This document shows positions 26,003-33,268 of a stretch of DNA of 46,256 nucleotides, in pieces. The notes below the pieces were generated by a model that saw only the letters and a list, made by a program, of their open reading frames with translations, was not told the origin of the DNA and searched no databases. Every line of letters begins with the position of its first letter. Position 1 is the stretch's first letter. The position numbers and the translations under genes were made by a program. The stretch covers positions 1 to 46,256 of the forward strand of contig JAFGGN010000027.1 of assembly GCA_016930535.1 (NCBI GenBank), given 5' to 3'. The stretch comes from a bacterium. Lineage in GTDB: Bacteria; Zhuqueibacterota; QNDG01; JAFGCO01.

Positions 26003-27913
26003 TTATTTATCGTCGTCGACGACTTCGTAATCCGCATCCTGAACATTGCCGGGGTCGCCCTCCTGGGGTTCCTGTGCACCTGCTGCCGCATCGGGTCCGG
26101 GCTGGGCCTGCGCGCCGCTCTGCTGATACATCTGCGATGCGGTTTCCTGCCATAACTGATTCAGGGCATCTGTGGCCGAACGAAGCTCATCCGTATTGCT
26201 GCCTTTCTGCGCCTCTTTGACGCGTTCCACCGCCGCCTCGAGTTTGGCTTTGACATCGCCTGCCAGTTTGTCGCCGAATTCCTTCATGCTCTTCTCTGTC
26301 TGATAAACCAGCTGATCCGACGAATTTTTCAGGTCGACTTCTTCCCGGCGCTTTTTATCCTCGTCCGCGTGGGACTTGGCATCGTTGACCATTTTATCGA
26401 TTTCTTCCTTGGTCAGTCCGCTCGAGGCCTCGATACGGATGCTCTGCTCCTTGCCCGTGGCCTTGTCCTTGGCGGACACGTTCAGAATGCCGTTGGCATC
26501 GATATCGAACGTCACCTCGATCTGCGGAATGCCCCTCGGCGCAGGCGGAATGCCGTCCAGGTGAAACCGGCCGATGGTCTTGTTGTGGACGGCCATTTCG
26601 CGCTCACCCTGCAGCACGTGAATCTCGACACTGGTCTGGCTGTCCGCCGCTGTCGAAAACACCTCGCTTTTCCTTGTGGGGATCGTGGTGTTTTTTTCGA
26701 TGAGCCGGGTAAAAACACCGCCCAGGGTTTCGATACCCAGCGAAAGCGGTGTCACATCCAGAAGCAGCACGTCCTTGACATCGCCGCCCAGCACACCGCC
26801 CTGAATGGCGGCTCCGACGGCCACGACCTCGTCCGGATTCACGCCGCGATGCGGCTCCCTGCCGAAAATTTCCTTGGTGATTTCCTGGACCTTGGGCACA
26901 CGCGTCATGCCGCCGACCATGACCACCTCGTTGATGTCCGAGGCGCTCAGTCCGGCATCCTTCAATGCGACGCGGCAGGGTTCGACCGTTCTCCTGAACA
27001 AATCGTCGCAGAGCTGCTCGAATTTGCTGCGCGACAGGGTCATGTTCATATGTTTGGGGCCCGTGTCCGTGGCCGTGATGAACGGAAGATTGATTTCCGT
27101 CTGCGTGGTCGAGGACAGCTCGATTTTGGCTTTTTCAGCCGCTTCCTTGAGCCGCTGAAGTGCCATGGGATCCTTCGACAGGTCCACGCCTTCCGCTTTC
27201 AGGAACTCATCCACCAGCCAGTCGATGATGCGCTGATCGAAATCGTCGCCGCCCAGATGCGTATCGCCGTTCGTTGATTTTACCTCGAATACGCCGTCTC
27301 CCAGTTCGAGAATGGAAATATCGAAGGTGCCGCCTCCCAGATCGTAAACCGCAATTTTCTCGTTCTTGTTCTTGTCAAGACCGTACGCCAGAGACGCGGC
27401 CGTGGGTTCGTTGATGATGCGTTTCACGTCCAGTCCCGCGATAATGCCGGCTTCCTTTGTGGCCTGACGCTGGCTGTCATTGAAATAGGCGGGAACCGTG
27501 ACCACCGCCTCTGTCACTTTCTGGCCAAGATAATCTTCCGCAGTCTGTTTCATTTTCTGAAGAATCATGGCTGAAATTTCAGGAGGCGAATATTCTTTGT
27601 CTTCGATCTTGATCCGGGCCACATTGTTTTTCCCCTTGACCACCTTGTAGGGTACCTCGTCGATCTCGTTCTTCACCTCGTCGAACTGCCGCCCCATAAA
27701 GCGTTTGACCGAAAAGATGGTGTTTTCAGGATTGGTGATGGCCTGGCGCTTTGCGGGTGCACCGACCAGCCGTTCCCCGTTCTTGGCGAACGCGACCATG
27801 GATGGCGTGGTCCGCTGCCCTTCCGCGTTGGGAATAACGACCGGTTCGCCGCCTTCAAGCACGGCAACGCATGAGTTCGTCGTTCCCAGATCAATTCCGA
27901 TAATTTTTCCCAT
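26003..27913 (-). CDS. dnaK: Chaperone DnaK (Hsp70)
   Basis: ATP-driven chaperone; partner of DnaJ and GrpE in this operon. 636 residues. [13 protein letters not shown] opens the ATPase domain, [16 protein letters not shown] and [14 protein letters not shown] complete it, [19 protein letters not shown] is the linker and start of the substrate-binding domain, and the C-terminus is a helical lid with a Gln/Pro/Gly-rich end ([21 protein letters not shown]). AGGAGG 10 nt upstream and the conserved [12 protein letters not shown] fix the start at 27913; a longer frame to 27949 is not used. It begins 32 nt after the fmdB-like gene. Confidence 0.98.
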   Translation of the reverse strand: MGKIIGIDLGTTNSCVAVLEGGEPVVIPNAEGQRTTPSMVAFAKNGERLVGAPAKRQAITNPENTIFSVKRFMGRQFDEVKNEIDEVPYKVVKGKNNVARIKIEDKEYSPPEISAMILQKMKQTAEDYLGQKVTEAVVTVPAYFNDSQRQATKEAGIIAGLDVKRIINEPTAASLAYGLDKNKNEKIAVYDLGGGTFDISILELGDGVFEVKSTNGDTHLGGDDFDQRIIDWLVDEFLKAEGVDLSKDPMALQRLKEAAEKAKIELSSTTQTEINLPFITATDTGPKHMNMTLSRSKFEQLCDDLFRRTVEPCRVALKDAGLSASDINEVVMVGGMTRVPKVQEITKEIFGREPHRGVNPDEVVAVGAAIQGGVLGGDVKDVLLLDVTPLSLGIETLGGVFTRLIEKNTTIPTRKSEVFSTAADSQTSVEIHVLQGEREMAVHNKTIGRFHLDGIPPAPRGIPQIEVTFDIDANGILNVSAKDKATGKEQSIRIEASSGLTKEEIDKMVNDAKSHADEDKKRREEVDLKNSSDQLVYQTEKSMKEFGDKLAGDVKAKLEAAVERVKEAQKGSNTDELRSATDALNQLWQETASQMYQQSGAQAQPGPDAAAGAQEPQEGDPGNVQDADYEVVDDDK

Positions 27914-27945
27914 AATAAAAAGCCTCCTGTTTATGACGTTCTGAA

Positions 27946-28224
27946 TCAAGTTTTGTTTTTGGCTGACGTATCACTGTTCTTCGGTTTCGTGCCCGAATCA
28001 GCCGATCCGGTTGAATCGGATCCGGACGGACCGGCGGCGCTTTTTTTCTTGTAATCGGTAATGTAAAATCCGCTGCCCTTGAAAATGAGACCGGAACCCG
28101 CGCCGATCCGGCGTTTGACTTTTCCGCCGCATTCGGGGCATTTTTTCAAAGGTGCATCCGTAATCGATTGAAATGCTTCGAATTCATGATTGCATTTCGC
28201 ACACACATAATCGTAAGTCGGCAT
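27946..28224 (-). CDS. FmdB-type zinc-ribbon protein
   Basis: 92 residues. Zinc ribbon of the FmdB/CxxC regulatory class: [19 protein letters not shown], then [12 protein letters not shown] and the ending [13 protein letters not shown]; two CxxC pairs (about 8-11, 29-32). The C-terminal third is Ser/Gly/Lys-rich. These proteins are common between stress genes and their function is unknown; the FmdB name comes from a putative regulator. AGAGG 5 nt before the ATG. It sits 22 nt after dnaJ and just before dnaK, so it is co-expressed with the chaperones. Confidence 0.9.
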   Translation of the reverse strand: MPTYDYVCAKCNHEFEAFQSITDAPLKKCPECGGKVKRRIGAGSGLIFKGSGFYITDYKKKSAAGPSGSDSTGSADSGTKPKNSDTSAKNKT

Positions 28225-28246
28225 GAAAACCTCTTTATTTTAACGT

Positions 28247-29320
28247 TCAGCCAGCCTGTTTTCTGGTTTTGGAAATGACGACCTTCACGAGCTGATCCCC
28301 GCGTCCGCCGTCTTTGTCAATACCCATACGCGGAATACGCAGCACGGTTCCGTCCGCTGTGCCGGGCGGTATTTTCAGCTTCACCTGGTCGCCGTGAACC
28401 GTTTTGATTTTTATTTGCGTGCCCTGAGAGGCCTGGCTGTCACTGATTTCCACCTCGCAATGAATGTCCCGGTTGTGCCGCTTGAAAAACCGGTGGGATT
28501 TCACCTTCACCTTGATGTACAAATTCCCGGGCGGCAGTCCGGCCGGATCTTTCTGCCCCTCACCCTTCAGACGGATCTGCTCTCCGTCCCCGACACCCGC
28601 GGGGATACGGATACTGTATGTTTTCCGGACAGGTGCGATTCCCTTTCCGGAACACCGGTTGCACGGATTCTCAATGATCTGTCCCTTTCCATAGCAGGAC
28701 GGACAGGGCTGCCGGGAAGCGCCGAACAGCGATTGTGCACCCATGGCCGTACCGCGGCCGTGACAGGTCGGGCAACTTTTTACCGTGGAACCGGGTTTTG
28801 CGCCCCCGCCCTCACAGTCCGGACAGATATCGTTCTTCCGGACCTTTAAATCGACGTTTCCGCCGTGAAGCGCTTTTTCGAAGGGGATCTGTACCTCCAC
28901 ATGCAGATCGGCCCCTGTCTGGGGTTTTCTGCGGGTTTCCTGAAACGGACCCGCTCCACCGAAAAACTGGCTGAAAATCTGACCGATATCACCGAAAACA
29001 TCGAATCCCTCGAATGTAAATCCTCCGGGGCCTCGCGTGCGTCCCGCCCGGTGAAAAGATCCGAAGTCGAAATCCCCGGGATTGAATCCTCCCGAATTGA
29101 ACCCGTACTTCCGCATCTGATCGTACTTGGCCTTTTTCCCGGGGGATCCCAGCACATCGTAAGCCTCGGACACGGCCTTGAATGTTTCCTCGGCCTGTTT
29201 GTTGTCCGGATTGGCGTCAGGATGATATTTCTTGGCCAGATTGCGATAAGCCGATTTGATCTGCTGAGCCGTGGCATTTTCCTGAACGCCCAGTATTTTA
29301 TAATAATCCTTCACGTTCAC
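28247..29320 (-). CDS. dnaJ: Co-chaperone DnaJ
   Basis: DnaK co-chaperone, 357 residues. The J domain (about 4-67) has HPD at 33-35; a Gly/Phe-rich part (GFNSGGFNPGDFDFGSF) follows; four CxxCxGxG zinc motifs lie at about 150-215 (CPDCEGGG, CPTCHGRG, CPSCYGKG, CNRCSGKG); the C-terminal client-binding domain ends near KVVISKTRK. The third and fourth motifs keep all cysteines, so this is full-type DnaJ. The start is GTG (29320), overlapping the grpE stop by 4 nt (GTGA). Confidence 0.97.
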   Translation of the reverse strand: MNVKDYYKILGVQENATAQQIKSAYRNLAKKYHPDANPDNKQAEETFKAVSEAYDVLGSPGKKAKYDQMRKYGFNSGGFNPGDFDFGSFHRAGRTRGPGGFTFEGFDVFGDIGQIFSQFFGGAGPFQETRRKPQTGADLHVEVQIPFEKALHGGNVDLKVRKNDICPDCEGGGAKPGSTVKSCPTCHGRGTAMGAQSLFGASRQPCPSCYGKGQIIENPCNRCSGKGIAPVRKTYSIRIPAGVGDGEQIRLKGEGQKDPAGLPPGNLYIKVKVKSHRFFKRHNRDIHCEVEISDSQASQGTQIKIKTVHGDQVKLKIPPGTADGTVLRIPRMGIDKDGGRGDQLVKVVISKTRKQAG

Positions 29321-29859
29321 GTGTTCGATTCACCCGCTTTCGCCTTGGCAACCTTGACGCGGCTGGGGCGGAGCAGCTGATCGTGAAACCTGTATCCCTT
29401 CTGCCATTCTTCAACGATCAGGCCCTCCTGCCCGGGATCCGGCGTTTCCTCGACAGCGATTGCCTCATGGATTTCAGGATCGAAAACCTCTCCCAGTGCG
29501 GATACCGTCTCGAGCCCTTCATCGCTCATGATTTTCTTCAGTTTCTGAACGATCATCTGAACCGCATCCACGGGACATTGCCTGTCCTCCTGATGATGCA
29601 GGATGAGAAGATCCATATCATCCAGCACCGGCAGCAGGGCTGTGATAAACCTGCCCTTGACATACCGTGTCAGTGATGCCGCTTCTTTATCCGTTCTTTT
29701 CTTATAGTTGATGAAATCGGCCTGCAGTCTCTGCAGCTGCCCGACCGTTCTTTCCAGTTCATCCCTGTCCGTGATCTCAGCGTTTTCCGCTTCATCCTCC
29801 GGTCCCTCGACCGGTATGGACAGGTTCTCTTTTTCTTTTTCAGTTTCCTGCTGGTTCAT
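29317..29859 (-). CDS. grpE: Nucleotide exchange factor GrpE
   Basis: Exchange factor that releases ADP from DnaK. 180 residues. An acidic N-terminus (about 1-35) leads into the long coiled coil (ELERTVGQLQRLQADFINYKKRTDKEAASL) and a C-terminal beta domain with GEVFDPEIHEAI and GYRFHDQLLRPSRVKVAKA. Both parts are typical. GGAG lies about 10 nt before the ATG. It overlaps dnaJ by 4 nt and is separated from the upstream hsp20 by 84 nt that hold a hairpin terminator. Confidence 0.96.
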   Translation of the reverse strand: MNQQETEKEKENLSIPVEGPEDEAENAEITDRDELERTVGQLQRLQADFINYKKRTDKEAASLTRYVKGRFITALLPVLDDMDLLILHHQEDRQCPVDAVQMIVQKLKKIMSDEGLETVSALGEVFDPEIHEAIAVEETPDPGQEGLIVEEWQKGYRFHDQLLRPSRVKVAKAKAGESNT

Positions 29860-29878
29860 GCAATCGGGACTCCGTGAT

Positions 29879-29918
29879 AAAACGGGGAAAATGCCGCATC
29901 AAGCGCCGTTTTCCCCGT
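29879..29918 (-). terminator. Hairpin terminator between hsp20 and grpE
   Basis: Minus-strand 10-bp perfect stem (ACGGGGAAAA / TTTTCCCCGT), 17-nt loop with an inner short pairing, then a tract of only four T. It lies 26 nt after the hsp20 stop. No promoter is visible between it and grpE, so it probably acts as a partial terminator that lets hsp20 be made in excess of the DnaK system. Confidence 0.6.
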
Positions 29919-29943
29919 CCGGTTCATTGTTGTTAAAGCGCCG

Positions 29944-30387
29944 TTATTTCACACCAATATCGATCTGTCTGGGTTTGGCCGCTTCGGTCTTTGCCAGGTG
30001 GATGGTCAGCAGTCCGTTTTTATATTCAGCCCTGACATCGTCGCCCTTGACAGAGGTGGGCAGCACGAAGGACCGCTGAAACTGACCGTACCCTCTCTCG
30101 AGCCTGTGATAGCGCAATTTCCTGTCCTCTTTATCCTGGACCTTTTCTCCGGACAGGCTCAGCACATTGTCCTGCAGGCTGATCCTGATGTCTTCCTTCT
30201 TCATGCCAGGCATTTCCGCCACCATCACAATTTCATTGTCCGTTTCGGAAATGTCCACGATGGGACTCCACATCACGGGCTGATCGGGAAGATCGGAATT
30301 GCTGTCGAACCAGTGATCAAAGAGACGGTTCATTTCGTTCTGCATGTGCATCATGTCTCTGAGCGGATTGATACGAATTAAAGTCAT
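29944..30387 (-). CDS. Small heat-shock protein, Hsp20 family (first copy)
   Basis: 147 residues, standard Hsp20 size. N-terminus MTLIRINPLRDMMHMQNEMN, alpha-crystallin domain at about 40-135 (SPIVDISETDNEIVMVAEMPGMKKEDIRISLQDNVLSLSGE, FQRSFVLPTSVKGDDVRAEYKNGLLTIHL), and a tail with PRQIDIGV, the I-x-I-type motif. AGGAGG 8 nt upstream and the family N-terminus select 30387; the open frame continues to 30558 but crosses the promoter. It is the first gene of the heat-shock operon and lies downstream of a sigma-54-type promoter. Confidence 0.95.
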   Translation of the reverse strand: MTLIRINPLRDMMHMQNEMNRLFDHWFDSNSDLPDQPVMWSPIVDISETDNEIVMVAEMPGMKKEDIRISLQDNVLSLSGEKVQDKEDRKLRYHRLERGYGQFQRSFVLPTSVKGDDVRAEYKNGLLTIHLAKTEAAKPRQIDIGVK

Positions 30388-30430
30388 GGTCATTTCCTCC
30401 TTTCTAATTTCGTTATGCATCAGTGACTTA

Positions 30431-30446
30431 AGCAAGGGCCGTGCCA
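30431..30446 (-). promoter_or_regulatory. Sigma-54 (-24/-12) promoter of the hsp20-dnaK-clpB operon
   Basis: Minus strand TGGCACGGCCCTTGCT matches the known consensus TGGCACG-N4-TTGCW at every defined position, with GG and GC 12 bp apart. Transcription would begin near 30420, 33 nt before the hsp20 ATG, with the ribosome-binding site inside the leader. Sigma-54 promoters need an activator ATPase bound upstream, and inverted repeats lie where it should bind. Confidence 0.82.
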
Positions 30447-30514
30447 AAAACATTCTTCCGATATTAGTTATTGTTTTTATTATAATTATATAAGACGAAT
30501 CATATGCGCAATAA

Positions 30515-30531
30515 TATGCCATTTCGGCATA
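30515..30531. promoter_or_regulatory. Candidate enhancer-type operator, proximal copy
   Basis: TATGCC-ATTTC-GGCATA, a perfect 6-bp inverted repeat with a 5-bp spacer, centred about 103 bp upstream of the predicted sigma-54 start. No known bacterial heat-shock operator (CIRCE, HAIR) matches it. Binding protein unknown. Confidence 0.7.
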
Positions 30532-30534
30532 AAA

Positions 30535-30551
30535 TATGCCGTTTTGGCATA
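30535..30551. promoter_or_regulatory. Candidate enhancer-type operator, distal copy
   Basis: TATGCC-GTTTT-GGCATA, the same arms as the proximal copy with a different spacer, centred about 123 bp upstream. The two centres are 20 bp apart, about two helical turns, so proteins bound to both would lie on one face. Confidence 0.7.
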
Positions 30552-30628
30552 TATACAAATTGATCTGTCAGAATGGCAGGGGATATATGAATAAAGAACC
30601 GAGGCAGATGGAGAGTGAAACGGGGCCT

Positions 30629-30785
30629 CGTATCACCGTCCGACCCAACGACGCCAAGACCCAAAGACCCGAAGACCCAATGGACACAAAGACCATTTAT
30701 TTAATCTCCGTTTCTCCTGTGCTCCGAAGCTCCGTATCACCGTCCGACCCAACGACGCCAAGACCCAAAGACCTGATGACCCTGA
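30629..30785. repeat. Composite repeat: two copies of a 41-bp unit with GACCCAAN octamers
   Basis: A 41-bp sequence is perfectly repeated at 30629-30669 and 30733-30773. Each copy starts CGTATCACCGTCC and continues into octamers GACCCAAC, GACGCCAA, GACCCAAA; the first copy continues with GACCCGAA and GACCCAAT. Between them lies CTCCGTTTCTC, as in the 11.2 kb element. It lies between the heat-shock promoter region and the degP-like terminator, in the roughly 290 nt between the operator pair and degP; no gene is seen there. Confidence 0.8.
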
Positions 30786-30815
30786 AAAAAAGCCGCTTCC
30801 CTCACGGAAAGCGGC
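30785..30815 (-). terminator. Rho-independent terminator after the degP-like gene
   Basis: Minus-strand stem GCCGCTTTCC / GGGAAGCGGC (10 bp with one G-U), loop GTGA, then seven T. It lies 29 nt after the protease stop codon. Confidence 0.9.
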
Positions 30816-30843
30816 CTGTTAAATTCGGATGTGCAATGACGGA

Positions 30844-32367
30844 TCATTTGGGTATTTTTACAAAAGCGTGCACATCCCTGGATTGTCGCTTGAGATAGAA
30901 AATGGCCACCTGGCCCTTTTCGAAGCTTTTGAGGGCATTGCGGTAATCCGCAACGGACTCGACCGGAACATCCTCGATTTTATATATCAGATCGCCGCGT
31001 ATAATCTGGGCGTCTTCAGCTGCGCTGAACTGATCCACGCTTGTGACCAGCACGCCATTTTCATCTTCGAACTCATCGTAACGCTGCCGGATTTCGTCTG
31101 TCAGATTCTGAATATGCAGGCCCAGGTCCGGCAGGTCGTCATCTTCGGCGGTCACGGCCGTCTCCTCTTCCTTGCCGATTTCCTTCTGACCCAGGGTGAC
31201 TTTAACCACTTTCTCCTTGCCCTGGCGTATCAGTTTCAGCGTCACGGTTTCACCGGGATTTTTCAGGGCGATGTAGTTCTGCACCTCATTGGGCTCATCC
31301 ATCTCTTCGCCGTTCACTTCAAGCAGAATATCCAGCGGCTTCAGACCGGCTTTCCGGGCCGGGCTGTCGTCCATGACCACGTCGATAAGCACACCCCTCG
31401 GCCTGTCCATCTTGTACCGCTGGGCAATGGCCTCCGAAACCGGACGCATACCGATCCCCAGATAGGCCCGCGTGACGTATCCCTTCTCGATCAGGTCGTT
31501 CATGACTTTTCTGGCCAGATTGATCGGAACCGCGAATCCGTACCCCTGATATCCGCCGGTCCGTGTGGCAATGGCCGTATTGATGCCGATCACTTCGGCT
31601 TTCAGGTTGACCAGCGCGCCGCCGCTGTTACCGGGATTGATGGCCGCGTCGGTCTGGATAAAATTTTCGATGGCAAAGGAACCGCCGTCCCGGTCCGCAT
31701 CGTCATCCCCGATGATATTGATTTTGCGGCTCATGGCACTCACGATACCCGCGGTCACGGTCGATGTCAGATTGAGGGGATTGCCGACCGCCAGCACCCA
31801 TTCTCCGATTTCGAGATCGTCGGAATCGCCCAGCCTCGCTGCAGGCAAATCCTTCCCCTTGATTTTAACAACTGCAATCTCGGTCAGCGCATCCGTTCCG
31901 ACCAGTTCCGCATCGAACGAACGCTTGTCGTACAGGGTCACCTTGATGTCATCGGCATCCTTGATCACATGATGGTTCGTCAATATATACCCGTCTCCGC
32001 TTACGAGCACACCCGAGCCGAGCCCCTGCATACGCTGCTGCTGTTTCGGAGGTTCCTGACCGAAAAAATCCCTGAAAAAAGGATTGTTGAAAAAATCGTC
32101 ATTCGAGCGGTTGATCACCTTGGATGTCGAAATGCTGACCACCGTGGGAAGAATGGCCTTTGATACGCTTGAAAACGCCTTGGATGTTTTTTCAAGATCG
32201 AGGGTTTCATTGACAGGCGCGTACGACGCTTCCATCACGGGTATCTGACGTGAATCGTGATTGACCGGAGGCATCCATCCCAATTGCGATGTCAGGACCA
32301 CACCGAGCAGAACTCCGATCATGATCAATCCGCCCACTGAAATCCATTTTGACCGTGTTTCCAGCAT
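30844..32367 (-). CDS. DegP/HtrA-type periplasmic serine protease
   Basis: Envelope protease and chaperone of the DegP/HtrA family, 507 residues. A membrane signal-anchor lies at about 10-28, a trypsin-like domain at about 65-265, PDZ1 at about 275-370 and PDZ2 at about 400-500. Catalytic residues by alignment are His133 (TNHHV) and Ser248 (GNSGG); the third position, Asp in DegP (DxxxDIA), reads Glu163 (TEIAVVKI). The 40-residue linker after the helix is unordered in composition. AGGAGG stands just upstream of the ATG. It is a single-gene unit bounded by a terminator; it shares the block with the chaperone operon but not its promoter. Confidence 0.93.
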   Translation of the reverse strand: MLETRSKWISVGGLIMIGVLLGVVLTSQLGWMPPVNHDSRQIPVMEASYAPVNETLDLEKTSKAFSSVSKAILPTVVSISTSKVINRSNDDFFNNPFFRDFFGQEPPKQQQRMQGLGSGVLVSGDGYILTNHHVIKDADDIKVTLYDKRSFDAELVGTDALTEIAVVKIKGKDLPAARLGDSDDLEIGEWVLAVGNPLNLTSTVTAGIVSAMSRKINIIGDDDADRDGGSFAIENFIQTDAAINPGNSGGALVNLKAEVIGINTAIATRTGGYQGYGFAVPINLARKVMNDLIEKGYVTRAYLGIGMRPVSEAIAQRYKMDRPRGVLIDVVMDDSPARKAGLKPLDILLEVNGEEMDEPNEVQNYIALKNPGETVTLKLIRQGKEKVVKVTLGQKEIGKEEETAVTAEDDDLPDLGLHIQNLTDEIRQRYDEFEDENGVLVTSVDQFSAAEDAQIIRGDLIYKIEDVPVESVADYRNALKSFEKGQVAIFYLKRQSRDVHAFVKIPK

Positions 32368-32595
32368 ATTGTCCTCCTGTTCATGATTTCTGAATGTCTG
32401 TCTTCATCGTGTCAATGACCGCCGGCACGACCCGTTCATCCCGGTTCCGTGCAGCACAGTACGGTTGACTTTTGCCGCAGAATCCGGGCGGAACCGGCTT
32501 GTTTATTACAACCAGTTGTACGCGGCGGAAGATTTTTAGGTTCCAAAAAATGTGCGACGGATAAAAAACAGGACCGGCCTGAAAGCGGCAACAGA
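32368..32595. other. Non-coding gap upstream of the degP-like gene
   Basis: 228 nt without a supported gene. It carries the degP AGGAGG and, at 32507-32520, a 14-bp palindrome TACAAC-CA-GTTGTA about 140 nt upstream of the start codon. The palindrome could be an operator, but nothing else supports this. No clear -35/-10 pair was identified. Confidence 0.5.
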
Positions 32596-33156
32596 CTAAA
32601 AATGAAGCGCCAGATGAATTTGATTCCATGTTCCGCTGACATTAATTTTTCCCAGCGGCACCCTGATTTCCATGGGTCTCAGGGCCACATACAGCGATCC
32701 CACACTGATGATGCTCGCCACAATACCCGCACCCATGGCGTTCTTCTGATCGCTGGTATTGATGGTTTCATCATCCACGCCCGCCAGTTCACGCTCCTTG
32801 TCCGCTTTTTCTTTCAGGCGGTTGTATTCCTGAAAGCGGTTCACGGCATAGGCGCCCGTGGCGATACTCAGCACGGCAAAGGGAAGATAGGGTCGGCGTA
32901 TTTCAAGATAATAACGTTCTCCCGTGATCAGATCGATGATCTGATTGTCACGGTGGATCCGGGCCACGTCTTTCTGATAAACGGCCACTGTCCCGCCCTG
33001 TTCGGTTTTAATAACAAAGGCCTTGCCTTCTTTGGTATTCTGCACTTTGACAATGCTTCCGCGGTATTTCATGCCTTTCCGGGTTTCAATAATATCCAGA
33101 GAAAATATCTGTGTAACCGACAGGAGCAGTACCAAAACGATAATTTTTACTTTCAT
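32596..33156 (-). CDS. Uncharacterised exported protein
   Basis: 186 residues, not firmly recognised. A signal peptide (MKVKIIVLVLLLSVTQIFS) precedes a small beta domain (about 20-70: IETRKGMKYRGSIVKV, AFVIKTEQGGTVAVYQKDVARI) with an SH3/Sm-like pattern of short strands, two hydrophobic stretches (about 83-100 and 135-155) and a charged helix between (YNRLKEKADKERELAG). GAGG lies 6 nt before ATG 33156; ATG 33159 is also possible. It follows the PorV-OmpA gene by 112 nt that contain a GC-rich hairpin. Envelope location is likely, role unknown. Confidence 0.65.
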   Translation of the reverse strand: MKVKIIVLVLLLSVTQIFSLDIIETRKGMKYRGSIVKVQNTKEGKAFVIKTEQGGTVAVYQKDVARIHRDNQIIDLITGERYYLEIRRPYLPFAVLSIATGAYAVNRFQEYNRLKEKADKERELAGVDDETINTSDQKNAMGAGIVASIISVGSLYVALRPMEIRVPLGKINVSGTWNQIHLALHF

Positions 33157-33194
33157 CATCGTCCTCAAAACGGATTGTTGTTGAAAATACCCGC

Positions 33195-33228
33195 GCGCGG
33201 CCCGGTCCCGACGGGGCCGGGGCCGCGC
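33195..33228 (-). terminator. GC-rich hairpin after the PorV-OmpA gene
   Basis: Arms GCGCGGCCCGG (33195-33205) and CCGGGGCCGCGC (33217-33228) pair over 11 bp with one bulge and an 11-nt loop. On the minus strand it is followed by TATTTTC, a weak T-tract. It may terminate the PorV-OmpA transcript or attenuate the next gene. Confidence 0.5.
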
Positions 33229-33268
33229 ATTTGCATTAAAAAATTTAGCAGAAAACATGCCAAAAATA

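Noticed and set aside
30388..30600. CIRCE or HAIR element for heat-shock control
   Set aside because: Neither TTAGCACTC-N9-GAGTGCTAA nor CTTGAGT-N7-ACTCAAG is present upstream of hsp20.
30829..32163. Plus-strand frame of 444 codons over the degP-like gene
   Set aside because: Antisense shadow; the minus strand has His, Ser and two PDZ domains.
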